Shown here: one piece after another, positions 49,890-61,207 of the stretch
Numbering within the stretch: the stretch's first letter is position 1
Layout: each line of letters starts with the position of its first letter
From: Vandiemenella viatica
Taxonomy: Eukaryota; Arthropoda; Insecta; Orthoptera; Morabidae
Direction: 5' to 3'
DNA length: 64,000 nucleotides
NCBI GenBank assembly: GCA_031002005.1
Contig: CM061921.1
Coordinates: 171,314,935-171,378,934, forward strand
Notes under the pieces: generated by a model
What the model was told of the DNA's origin: nothing
Seen by the model: the letters and a program-made list of their open reading frames with translations, nothing else
The model's database searches: none
Position numbers and translations under genes: made by a program

Positions 49890-51838
49890 TACATCTACAT
49901 TCATACTCTGCAAATCACAAACATTGTGGGTGGCAGAGGGTGCTAAGCACCAATCCTAAACCCGCCCATTCCAATCCCGAATAGTGCGAGGAAAGAAGGA
50001 ATACATATAAGTATCAGTATGGCATGTTATTTCTCTAACCTTATCCCTCCGGTCATTGCTACCTAAATAGGTTGGCAGAAGAAGTATTTCATTGCACTCG
50101 AAATTTAAATTTTTTCGCATATTCTCCAATAAATTCGAACGCAAGCTAAGTCGTCTGTCTTCCAAACTATCCCAGCCCAATCTATGTATCAATTCTGTGA
50201 CGCTTTCATAAGGGCTGTAACAACAAGTCACGAATCTAGCGGCTCTCCTCTGCACCCTTTCAACTGAGTCAACCAGAACCTTGCGATACGGATGCCAAAC
50301 CCCACAACAGTAATCCAGATGAAGACGCACTAGTGTTTTATACGCTATCTCCTTTGTTTCAGCATTACAATTCCTCAAAATACGACCTATGAATCGTAAT
50401 TTAGAATTAGCCTTGCCTACGACGGAAGTTATGTGCATGTCCCATTTCATGTTGCTTTGTACTATCACCCCCAGATACTTCACGGAATCAACCGTGTCAA
50501 CAGCTGAATTGTTTATTTTGTACTCGTGAACAAACTGATTCTTCTTGTTACTTATCCGCATTTCCTTGCACTTTTTGCAATTAAGTGTAAGCTGCTATTT
50601 ACGGCACCAAAGGAAAATAGCATCCAAATCACGCTGAATTTCTAAGCAATCGTCGGAGCACCTTATTTCCCTATAGATAACCGGATCGTCGGCAAACAAT
50701 CGCAACCAGCATTTGACGTTGTCACCTAGATCGTTTATAAATATTAAGAAAAGAAGTGGACCTATTACACTTCCTTGAGGAACGCCCGAAGTAACATTTA
50801 TCTTAGAAGAGGCTTCCCCGTCAACAACGACATACTGTGATCGACCAGTTAGAAAATCACGTATCCACTCGCAAATCTGAGCCGAAATACCGTAAGCTCG
50901 AATCTTCGCCAAAAGTCGGTTGTGTGGGACATAATCAAAAGCTTTCTGAAAATCCAAAAATAACTGCATCAACTTGCGAACCTTCATCGATAACTTTCAT
51001 TATGTCGTGGGAAAATAGGGCCAATTGTGTTTCACACGATCTCTTCTTCCAAAATCCGTGTTGACATGGTATAAGTAACTCGTTCTCATCTAGAAACTTC
51101 ATAATGTTCGAGCATATGACATGTTCCAGAATTCTGCTGCAGACCGATGTTAGAGATATGGGCCGATAATTCCTAGGGTCACTCCGATCTCCTTTCTTAA
51201 AAACGGGAATTACTTGGGCTATTTTCCAGCTAGAAGGTACTTTTCTCTCTTCGAGTGATTTACCGAATATATCTGACAGAAATGGTTCAATATCCTCCGC
51301 GTATTCAGAAAATACTCTTACCGGTATACCATCGGGACCCGGCGCTTTACCCCACTTCAGTAGTTTTAATTGCTTTACAATTCCTACGCTATCAATTTCT
51401 ATCGGATCCATCTCTAATTCCACACGATGTGGTAAAGTGGGGATGTTTTCCATGTTTTCTTGCATGAATGAATTTTTGAATTCGGTGTTAAATACGGTAG
51501 CCTTGTCGCGGCTGTCTTCAACTTCCCGTCCGTCTTTTATTAGAACTGGCTTATTGTTCCCACTACAACTAACTTTTTTTACATACGACCAAAATTTCTT
51601 AGGGTTTTCAGTGAGGCTCTTAGAGAGAGAATTTTCACGAAAGTTATTAAAGGCCTCACGCATCGCATTATTAACATGTTTCCTTATCTCCTCTAACTTA
51701 TCTAAATCAGTTTGATGCATCGTCCTTTTTGATCGTGCATGTATCTTCCTTTGCTTTTTGAGTAACCTTTTAACCTCCCATGTATACCATGGGGGATCGT
51801 TCTCTTCCCTGATTGTCCGTTTCGGTATTGTTTTAAGC
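49890..51838 (-). mobile_element. CR1-A LINE, 5'-truncated copy 2
   Basis: The 3' end reads on the plus strand ACATCTACATTCATACTCTG, then GGTGGCAGAGGGTGCTAAGC, matching copy 1. Coding similarity ends at about 51,838 in the linker between endonuclease and reverse transcriptase, so the endonuclease and ORF1 are missing. This is the best-preserved reverse transcriptase of the family in the window. Confidence 0.85.
49956..51720 (-). pseudogene. CR1-A reverse transcriptase, copy 2, few breaks
   Basis: The frame 51,720-50,935 runs from the linker through LLKWGKAPGPDGIPV, SSWKIAQVIPVFKKGD, NYRPISLTSVCSRILEHVI and CQHGFWKKRSCETQLALF. A one-base slip near 50,950 leads to the 50,987-50,595 frame with LFLDFQKAFDYVPHN (catalytic aspartate), TSGVPQGSVIGPLLFLIFINDL and LRLFADDPVIYREI, where FADD is intact. 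The 50,561-49,956 frame has the C-terminal domain (KYLGVIVQSNMKWD, KTLVRLHLDYCCGVWHP, VQRRAARFVTCCYS) and ends in RDWNGRV. Only two breaks separate three long frames. Confidence 0.9.
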
Positions 51839-53259
51839 TTTTAATGCTGTCATCTATGAGAAGTTATTCTAAGAAACCCGCTGTTTTATATACCTGGTAC
51901 CAGATGGCATTTAGCATTAAGTATAATCTCCAATGAAAGTTACGAAGACTCCACACGATTTCACTTGGTGTGTGGAGAAATGTGAAGAGAGTTGTATCCG
52001 TCGTCATCCACCTGAGTTGAAGCGATCTCAAAACTTTTTCGTGCTTATTTAATACCTATTATGTTACTAACTGATACTATGTCCAGTTATTTGTCTTATT
52101 ATTTTTTTGAATGTTAATCCCGGTGTTGTGGCCCAAGGGGATTTTTGGCTAAAGCTGAGCAGTAGTTATGATTTCGTACACCGCTAGCCAAAGCAGGAGA
52201 GTTGCAACAGAGAAAGAAAACAATTTCAGGCATTGGAATGTGGCATGCAGAAGGCAATTACAATAATGGAGAGTAGGTATCAGCAGAAATAATACTGAAG
52301 CATGACAGCTTTCATCAAGGGATGGGAGAGGAGCAGCAGCCATGATTGGTCGAGAACCCTCCCTACCACTTGTCGAAGGGTCCTCAATGGTGGGATGTCA
52401 GGATCAAAAGCCGGGAGCACTGAGGAGAAGGAGCTCTGCAGCGCGGGACTGATTTGGACTGATCTGGGCGGACCGGGGCTGATCTTGCAGGTGTTAACAA
52501 CGAGCAGCAGTCGTCGACGCCAGTCGAGTCGATGATGGGCGCAGCCAGGAGCATACACCAGCAACATTAATCCTAACAGGTGGAATGAAACCATTAGCGA
52601 ACCATATTTGGGATGTCAGTCGGTAGACACAAGTTGCAGCGCTTTCATATGGAGAAGTTCAAGGGAAATAGGAATGCATTAATTATGCATATAAATCTGA
52701 TGTAAATAAATTGTACATGTGTGTATATCCTTACTGAGAGTATCATTTACGAGTACTACCACTCACACGACAAAGAGTTTTACCAACAATTTAATACACC
52801 CTCGGGAAGTGGCAGATTGAAAGCAAAAAGACTCGCCGGTCCACCACACCTGGTCTGCACTTTCCCCACAAACATTCCATAGTGGGGTATGTGCAGATGT
52901 AGCCTTTGAGGCAAGTGCAGAGTGGAATGTACTTTTCCCTTTTTGATTATTAAAAATTTAGATATGAATAATTACTTACTTAATAATGTTTATCATCCAA
53001 GAATTAGGAAGCTAAGGATGTATTTCCTTACTAGCTAAAAGCACGGCAAGAAATATCATCAAAATCCGTGTTTTAGTTCGTTGAAAAAAAATAGGCACGT
53101 TTATAATAAGACGCAACTTTTAAATATTTATAATATCAATTTATTTATATTGTTTTAATCAGATACAAAATTTCTTATTCAAGTTTCTTCCAGTTTTCTA
53201 CATTTTAACATAATTGAATGTTTAATATTAGTAATTCTGTCATAAGAAAATCTTCTATT
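51839..53259. other. No gene recognised; contains a GC-rich stretch
   Basis: The segment 52,300-52,560 is clearly richer in G and C than its surroundings, with open frames on both strands (52,302-52,535 plus; 52,280-52,594 minus) but no domain I know. The remainder is AT-rich and empty. Confidence 0.4.
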
Positions 53260-53532
53260 TCATGCTAGGCTTACTATAGTTTTTACTCTATATAACCAAA
53301 CATATGTTGAACCAAGAGAAGTTTCTTTTACTCCAAAAACTACAGCAACTTTATCCAACGTTAAATCTTGAGCTTTGTGAATTGTGATTGCAGAAGCTAA
53401 TTGTAATGGGAATTGTTTTCTTGAACAAGCTATATTCCGCATTTTACAAAATTGAGTTGACGGTGGAATCGGAACACAACCACTATTTTCATAAGTTGAG
53501 TGAAAATAATTTTCAAAAAGAACCATTATCAC
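53260..53532 (-). pseudogene. Pif1/Helitron-like helicase C-terminal fragment
   Basis: The frame encodes KQFPLQLASAITIHKAQDLTLDKVAVVFG and then GSTYVWLYRVKTIVSL. It matches the last helicase motifs of Pif1-family enzymes, where the usual forms are AITIHKSQGLTLD and TYVALSRV. The motif serine-glutamine-glycine reads AQD and the ALSR motif reads WLYR, so key residues are lost. Helitrons carry such a helicase fused to a Rep nuclease; no Rep domain or Helitron end was found, so a Helitron origin is likely but not proven. Confidence 0.65.
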
Positions 53533-53574
53533 TCATGGCGTTACGCATGGCTAGTAAACATAATAAAAATTATT

Positions 53575-53745
53575 ACAATTTTTTGCAAAAACAGTAATTG
53601 ATGACATATCTAGAGATGAATTATTAGGGCGAGCTAATTTATGTTCAATTTTATGGCTAGATACTGTAGTTTTTCAAAACGTTTACCACTAAAATCTAAA
53701 AATTGTTGGCTAGTGTCACTCGCCCTAATAAGATTAGTGTAAGAT
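53575..53745. repeat. Dispersed repeat D, copy 1
   Basis: TTTTTTGCAAAAACAGTAAT, TTGATG, TATGTTCAATTTTATGGCTA, TTTTTCAAAA and GTGTCACTCGCCCTAATAA recur in the same order at 59,345-59,510. Both copies are diverged and non-coding. Confidence 0.5.
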
Positions 53746-53973
53746 TCTTACCTACAAAGTTTATGGTCACATACGTCCAGATCGGAAAAATTTTAATGGT
53801 ACATTATTGAAGAATGATACTATATCGGTTTGCCAGCACAGGAATTGTAATAAAAGAACGAAAATGTCAGCACTGTACGCGCTTTCATTAGATATTGTTA
53901 CCCGTTAATGGCATTTCCCCATTACTTTGGAAGATAATTTGAGAAGTTTAAATAGTGGCGGTTGGCGTGGTCG

Positions 53974-54140
53974 TCTGGTGACGTCAGTATCCACCAAGTC
54001 CGTGGCCTCAGGGAGGTAGAGCCCAGTTTTAAAGCATGGGTTGAAACTAGTCATAATCTAGTGACGTCAGCATCCGCTGGGTCCGTGGGCTCGTGGGTGT
54101 AAACCCCAATTCGGAAGCATGTGGCACTTGGGAGAAAGAG
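53974..54140. repeat. 83-bp tandem duplication, each unit with a TGACGTCA palindrome
   Basis: TCTGGTGACGTCAGTATCC at 53,974 and TCTAGTGACGTCAGCATCC at 54,057 start two units that also share GTCCGTGG, a CCCAGTTTT/CCCAATTCG part and AAGCATG. TGACGTCA is at 53,979-53,986 and 54,062-54,069. The palindrome is the consensus site of CREB/ATF proteins; use here is unproven. Confidence 0.7.
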
Positions 54141-54259
54141 GGGTATAGGCTTCCGGGCAATAAGTCTGCCGTTGGTCGTGGAGTCGGGGGGGGGGGGGGG
54201 GGCCTGGGGAGTACGTTGGGAAAGCGAACAGTCAGTAAAGTCGACGAGATCGCGTGTTT

Positions 54260-55834
54260 GCGCTCAGTTATTATGATGAAGCTTTAATCTCATAGAAGGT
54301 GTTTTCTTTGGTGATATGAAGGAACTTTAGTAATGAAGAAAAGTATCTGCAGAATTTTTATGAATTGTTTTCATGGTGGACCATATGTACGGTCTAAGAA
54401 CTAATAAGGGTGTTGTATGAATGAGAAGAGTGCGTGTTTTCAGTCTTAAATTATCGGAGACATTACATGTAATTTTAAAGGATCGAAGTACCTATAGCGA
54501 ATTTTCTTAAAGGTTGGGAGTTGGAGCGAGATTATCCTATTAACTATTAAATGCATCTGTTTCAAATAAGAAGGTGTATTTTCATTTCATTTACCAACTT
54601 AACGTTGGTTAGCGGCCGTTAGAAAAAGAATAAAAAACTAGAGAGTGCGCAGAAACTTTAAAGGTTTACAGTAAATATTGTAACCTAACCACGAGCGTAA
54701 CTGCGACAGTATGAATTCATTATGAGAAATATTTCTTCGTTTTTACGGTCCGAAAAGGAAAGTTTGAATGAATATTTGAGGTAATTATGTACAGTCTGTA
54801 TTTGTTTTCATACCAAAATTTTCGTATCTTACTTCCATCTTAAAGGAAAACCCAATTGATCAATAGAATTAACTTTTCCTTCTCAAAAAATCTTTATTTC
54901 CTTAAAGCGATTCAAACCTGACAGTGAAATTATTGTTAGCCGTTTTAAAAACCTTTTAACTGAAAGATTACTTAAGTTTATTACAGTGTGAAGAACGTTT
55001 GCCTGAAAAAAATCAAAGAATTGAATTCTGGACCGCGTATCGAACCTGCGTCCTATGTAAGTGGAGAATCATAAAACGTGTTTAATACGAACAAAAGGGA
55101 AAATGTACCAGATGACTGAAATGTCGTCCTACTAATTCAACTACTTACAAAAATTTAACTTCATTTCTGTTCAGACACTTCCTAAAGTTTTCACTTGCTT
55201 TCACCTTCTAACATTTTTACACTAGATACGAAAAGTGTAACCTTAATGTAAAGCATATTTACTGCTAGCGAAACGAAATTCCCTACCGAATGATCTATAC
55301 GATTTCTTGTAGAAAAAATACAGATACCGTACAGTCAACTGAACTACATGTGAACGCCTGTTATTTTTCTGTTTTCAGTAGACAAATTAAAGGATTGCTT
55401 TAACGTTTCTGTATAGAGACTACTTGAGTTTTGGTTAGGACAAGAAATATACAAGTACCTTGCTCTTCGTCAATTTCTCAAAAAGTTATGAGACACAGCG
55501 GCAGATAAAGATTACTGTGCTTGCATTACAGAAAGTCAGTAGACTTCTCTGCAAGCTGAATAGTTACCAGCATATTGCACGCATATTACACAGTAACTGC
55601 TCCTGTTAAATAAAATTGCCAAACAAAAATAACCCGCTGTTGTCACTTACCTCGATCTGAATCGTTTCGTAAAACTCGAATATCTTGATCACAACTCGTC
55701 ATTCGACTACATAAAAATGCTATGAGACACAATTCTATAACAATAACACAGGATAACGCCCCTTCTTCCACACTGAAGCACGCAGTTGACTGGCTGTGGT
55801 TGATTGTAGAACACTTTAAAAGAGTGGGACTCTA
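54260..55834. other. No gene recognised
   Basis: About 1.6 kb of AT-rich sequence without recognised elements. A 15-base G run at about 54,186-54,201 precedes it. Confidence 0.4.
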
Positions 55835-56005
55835 GCAAGGACTGGAATGGAAAGGGATTCGGCCATGATCCTTTTGAAGGAAGCATTACGGCATTCGCCT
55901 GGAGTGATTTGGCGAAACCATGGAAAACCCAAATCTGGATGCCCGTATCGGGATTCGAACCTGCGTCCTCCCAAATGCAAGGCCAGAGCGTTAACCGATT
56001 GAGAA
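55835..56005 (-). mobile_element. tRNA-derived SINE, family C, partial copy
   Basis: GGATTCGGCCATGATCCTTT, GGAGTGATTTGGCGAAACC, ATGGAAAACCCAAATCTGG and box B reversed as GGATTCGAACC (about 55,951-55,961) match 32,912-33,159 closely. The A-rich tail side is truncated at about 55,835. Confidence 0.85.
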
Positions 56006-56384
56006 TTCGAGGTGAGAGGGGAACAATACAGAAAAATACGGAATAGTTTTATGAAGATATGGTGATGAAAGCAACTTTCGTTGAATCACTTTACTTACAG
56101 AAATTACTCGATATTTTAATCAGTGGCTCTGTGATCTTTTGGACGTAGCCATTAGCTTTGAAATACAGACAGTGTTGTCGAGGCGGATTCCGGGTGATTA
56201 CATTATATTGTAAGAACTCTCGTTTTATCAAATATTTAATGGTTCTTGTGTTTGGCATCATTAAACTACCGACCTGCATGTATTTTTGGTTTGTTTCAGT
56301 TACGTGGAAACATATGTCTTCCGTTAAACAGTTCTCAAAATCTCCACGTAATTTTGATTGTCATAAAGCTTTGTAATCTTTAAA
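56006..56384. other. No gene recognised
   Basis: Short spacer; frames at 56,091-56,376 have no known domain. Confidence 0.4.
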
Positions 56385-56565
56385 ATTATACAGTTATTTC
56401 AATAATTGATTAAACGAGGCAGCGGTATTTCTTTGTAAATGTACAAAACCTTTGTATCTACATTTACACAAGTCACAGATATACTTATAAAGAACATTCA
56501 GCAACCACAGATCATCATTAATCCAAAAAAATAAATTAATAGCTCTCTTTCTGGAGCAAACGTTC
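56385..56565. repeat. Duplicated segment, unfilled copy
   Basis: TATACAGTTATTTCAATAAT through CATCTACATTTACACAAGTC and TTATAAAGAACATTCAGCAA is repeated downstream, where the second copy is split by the CR1 insertion (left part 56,693-56,790; right part 58,841-58,925). Confidence 0.75.
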
Positions 56566-56790
56566 ATTATCTCTTAATAGTTTGTGGCAACATTATTTTC
56601 GATTAAAGTTTGAAGGGTACCGATTAGATGTAACTTCCTTTTATTCTTTAATTTTAATTTTGATTAAATTTCATATGGTATATCATTAAAATTATATAGT
56701 TATTTAAATAACTGATTAAAGAAAGAAGCCAGATTTTTTGTATAATTACAAAACCGCTGCATCTACATTTACACACGTCACAGATTTATA

Positions 56791-58840
56791 TCTACATATC
56801 TACAAATATACTAGGCAATTCACAAAAGGGGGGGGGGCAGAGGGTGCTCAGTACCAAAGCTTATCTCTTCGTTGTGCATTCCAATCCCGATCGGTACGAT
56901 GGAAAAAAGAAATCATATAAGAATCAGTGCGACACCTTATTTCTTTAATCTTATTTTTCCTGTCATTCCGACTCAGAGAGGTTGGTGGACAAATTATTTC
57001 ATTCAACTTGTCAGTGAAAGTGGGAGTACACATGTTTACCAATAAGTTTAAACGAATCGTGCGTCGTCTATCTGCCAGAGACTCCCAGCCCAGTCTAAGT
57101 GGTCACTAATCGAGCGGCTCTTCTCTGAACTTTCTCTATACTTTCGATCAACCCCTTACGAAAAGGATCCCAAATGGCACAGCAATAGTCCAAATGTGGA
57201 CGCACAAGAGATTTGTACGCTATCTCCTTTGTTTGTTGATTACAATTTTTCAAGATTCGACCAAGGAATCGCAACCTACAATTAGCTCTACCTGCTAACA
57301 AATTAAGGTATAAGTCCCATTTCATATTCCTTTGTACTGCTACTCCCAAATATTTCACAGAATCGACCATATCAATAACTGAACTGTTTACCTCGAATTT
57401 CTGAACAATTGGAATCTTTTTGTTAGTTATGCTCATTGTCTTGCATTTTTTACAATTTAGTGTAAGTTGATGCCAAAATAACATCCAGATCACGCTAAAT
57501 TTCTAAGCAATCGGTCACATTACTTACTTCCCTATAAATAACCACATCATCAGCAAACAATCTAAAAAGGCTTTTCACTTTGTCTCCAAGATCGTTTAAA
57601 AAATTAAGAAAAGAAGTGGTCCTATTACACTTCCTTGAGGTACACCCGATGTAACATCTAGATTAGAAGAACTATCTCCTTCAACGACGGCATACTGCAG
57701 CCGACCAGTTAAAAAATCCATTCACAAAACTGATCGTAAGCTCGAAGCTTCGCTGGAAGGCTGTTGTGTGTCACAGAGTCAAAGGCGTTCTGAAAATCTA
57801 ACACAAATTGCATCTGCTTGTGAACCTGCATCAGTAACTTTCATTAAGTCGTATTTAAATAGGGCCAGCTGTTTTTCACATGATCTTTTCTTCCGAAATC
57901 CGTGTTGATTTGTTGTAAGTAAATTATTTTCATCTAGAAAATTCATAATGTTCGAGCATATAATATGCTCCATAACTCTATTACAAAGAAATGTAGTTTC
58001 CAGGATTACTTCGATCACCTTTCTTGAAAATCGCAGTTACATGCGCGATTTTCCAGTCTGAAGGTACTTTTCGCTCTTCTAACGATTTAGTGAATATATC
58101 AGACAGAAATGGTCCAATTACCGCCGCATACTTGGGAAATGCTCTTACTGGAATCCCATCCAGGCCTGGTGCTTTCTCCCACTTCAGAAGCTCTAATTGC
58201 TTTATGATACCTGCAGTATCTATTCCCATTGCTTCCATCACCAACTCGACACGACGTGGGAAAACTGGAATGCTATCCTTATTTTCATCAGTAAATGAAT
58301 TTTTGAATACAGTATATAGTACGTTGGCTTTATCGTGGCTTTCATTAACCTCGGAACCTTCACGAATTAGTGCTGGAATATTGTTGTTGGTACAACTGAC
58401 TTTTCGCACATATGACCAAAATTTCTTTGGATTTTCTGTGAGACTCCTGGAGAGAGAGTTGGAATGAAAATCGTTGAAGGCTCACGCATCACATTCTTTT
58501 CCTCTTAACTCAGCTAAGGTTTCTAAATCGCTACGACACCCCTTCTTATTTGAGCGTGCATGTATCCTCCTTTGTTTTTTTAATAATCTTTTCGCGTGTG
58601 TAGCACGGTGGATCATTCTCCCCCTTTTTCCGCATCGGTATATGTACCATATTTCCATACCTTCCCCGACTAGACATATAAATCAATGCCACATCTCTAC
58701 AACGGTGTCACTTGTTAACTTGAAGTTATGGTAATTATTCCTCAGGTGGATTCTAAAACACTCTTTTGTGGCCTTACTGAATCTGTATACAATCCGTCCT
58801 TTTCCCCTTTTTCGCTTGGTAATTAATTTGATAGTTGCAA
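56791..58840 (-). mobile_element. CR1-A LINE, 5'-truncated copy 3, with TTTATA duplication
   Basis: The 3' end starts with TCTACATATCTACAAATATA and the 5' break is in the linker before the reverse transcriptase (similarity ends at TTTGATAGTTGCAA). TTTATA flanks both ends (56,785-56,790 and 58,841-58,846). The neighbouring unfilled duplicate (about 56,481-56,493) shows the pre-insertion arrangement. A run of eight or nine G lies at about 56,828. Confidence 0.85.
57095..58734 (-). pseudogene. CR1-A reverse transcriptase, copy 3, heavily broken
   Basis: Parts in order on the minus strand: the 58,409-57,981 frame with LLKWEKAPGLDGIPV and DWKIAHVTAIFKKGDRSN; the 58,018-57,779 frame with EHIICSNIMNFLDENNLL and QHGFRKKRSCEKQLALF; LFADDVVIYRE near 57,533-57,565 in another frame with intact FADD; and the 57,493-57,095 frame with KYLGVAVQRNMKWD, LVRPHLDYCCAIWDP and VQRRAARLV. 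Stretches are missing near 57,715 and 58,000. It is closer in sequence to copy 1 than to copy 2. Confidence 0.85.
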
Positions 58841-58925
58841 TTTATAAAGAACATTCAACAACCATAGACAATCTTTAATAAAAAGATTAAACTAATATTT
58901 CTCTTTCTGGAGAATAAGTTCTCAG

Positions 58926-61207
58926 ACCGACATCGAACTCACAAACTACACTTTTGGTGAACAGTTTATTTGATTAACGAAATCTGCTTTCCTACATCAA
59001 TAATAATTACTGTATGTGACTGTGGTAGGATATCCATCATAAAATGTTCTTGGTGTGGACGTAATTTTTGATCAAATATTTTTATGATTTACATCATCCA
59101 TCATTTGCGTTTTTCTCTTAGGAAAATATGTAATTTGGAGACTTTGTTTTCAAACAGATTTGTAATGCTACAAGATCAAATACCAATAAAAAATTCAAAC
59201 TGAAAAAAATATTTCGCTGGTCGTTGGATCAAAGTGAGGAACCCCCGTTCATAAACATAACGCCCCAATACGCACCGCTAAACTGACGTTGTTAACAAAT
59301 TGTCTTCCGTAGGGGTATAACTCATCTAAGTAGGTTTTTTAGCCTAATTTATTTGATTTTTGCAAAAATAATGATTGATGGCACTTTGAATTCGTATGTT
59401 CAATTTCACGTCTTGAGGTGTAGCAGCTTTTTCAAAAAGTGTATCACAAAAGTGCACAAATCGTCGCCTAGTGTAAGGACTCGTTTCGCTCGCTCTAATA
59501 ATTTATTATTTTTTGTATTATTTATTGTTAATATATATAACGAATATTAGAATAAATATTATACATTATGTATTTCTGATAATTATGATTCTAATAATAA
59601 AAAACATGTTAATACATTAGTCCAGACTAGCGGGAATTGCCAAACTTTCCATGATTATTAACAATAATAGGTTTCCTTATTTTATTTTAAATTTTCCATC
59701 TTGTCATTATATTCACAAAACGGCGAGAAACTACTCAAGAAAAAACCGAGGAAGAGAAATTTAATTGTATCAATGATGTGTGTCTTTAAAACTTATTTTT
59801 AAAGTTTTAAATATAAGTTTTTGTTAATAAAGAATGCTTTTCAAATATTATTTATTTTCTATTTTATTTTTTTATTTTTTATTTTTCTTTGCGTCTTCTG
59901 ATCTGCCCCTAGAAAAAGTGTATAACACAACAATTTTTTTTTCTATTTCAAGCCTTCCAAAGATTAAAAGAATCATCAGTAAATAGACTTTTTGCAATTG
60001 CCACTAAGCCGCTCTAGACTAAAATTTGTGGTAAAAAGAGGCTACGTATACACATACCCCGTTGCGCAGGGGAAAGTGCGTTCTTCCTCCATTTATTCAC
60101 TCTGAAAATTCGAATTTGTTAAAATAAAAACTTTTGAACATATTTTTTAAAGAAAAGATTCCGCTGATTACATTTCTTGCTTCAAAAACAATTTTTTCAG
60201 GATCAGTTAAAGTGGAACTTAGTAAATTTTGCTACGCGCTTAACCCGACGCACCTTACTTGGTACCCATGCTACTCCCCTATTCTAAAGCAGGAGCACGC
60301 TCGAGGTTCTGTACCGCCCTCCCCCCAATCATCCTCTCCATTAGACACAGAGTTTTGAAATCTCTCGATATCACGGCTACAGGGTGACCCGCCCATATGT
60401 ATTTAATGTCACATGACACACCGAGATATTTATTCTTTCAACAAACAATTTACTTTCCACGGAATAAACATGCGAAAGCTTATATATATATATCGCTGTC
60501 CTGGAAGAGCAATGGCAGAACAGCAAAATTTGAAATTTTGTGCTCAAGTGCGTACTAAGTGTAAAATATTCCTTTACATTCGGTTGAACGGTGACAGAAT
60601 TGTAACATATTTCCTTGTGGCTAGATGGAAGTTGCGTCGTTGATTAAAACAGTCATGTTTGGGACAAGATAGGGGAATAAATAGCGCATTCGTCAGTTGA
60701 GTTCAAGACAGTGTGCATGGTCGCCGGCTACTTTGTGTCAAGACTTGAAGAGAATCAGATACCTTTGATTTCTACTTACTATTGCAGTAAAATAATTGGT
60801 GCTACAAAATTAAATTTAAGAAAGTTGTATAGACAATTGTTTCATGACAACAGAAATGAGGAATCAGAAGATGAAAACGAGCCACAACAATTTTTTTCTT
60901 CATGTTCTAGCTATCATCATAAAACGCCAAGTAGTTCTGATGAAGTTTAATTTAAGTGTGAAGGAGGGCACGCTTTGGTGGTAGTTTCATTACACATAAT
61001 TTATTCCCCTTTCTTATACCCGCCTACTTTTTCCCATCTATGAATGTTAATTTTGGATTCTTTCAGTGTTTTTGGTCAATTCCGGAGTCGTTTTCGACCG
61101 GAATGTGCCACTGTACCTTAAATCAAAGACTTTCAGAACCATCGTTTGACCAGTGGCATTATATGGAACGGAATGTTGGCTAGTAACGAGAAGACATGAG
61201 AAATAAC
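58926..61207. other. No gene recognised; holds dispersed repeat D copy 2 at 59,345-59,510
   Basis: Mostly AT-rich. Repeat D (see 53,575-53,745) recurs at 59,345-59,510. A frame at 60,711-60,950 gives 79 residues with an acidic/serine end (NEESEDENEPQQF), but no family is recognised and I do not call a gene. Confidence 0.4.

Noticed and set aside
60711..60950. 79-residue plus-strand frame with acidic end
   Set aside because: No recognised domain, no supporting splice or promoter signal, and its length is compatible with chance.
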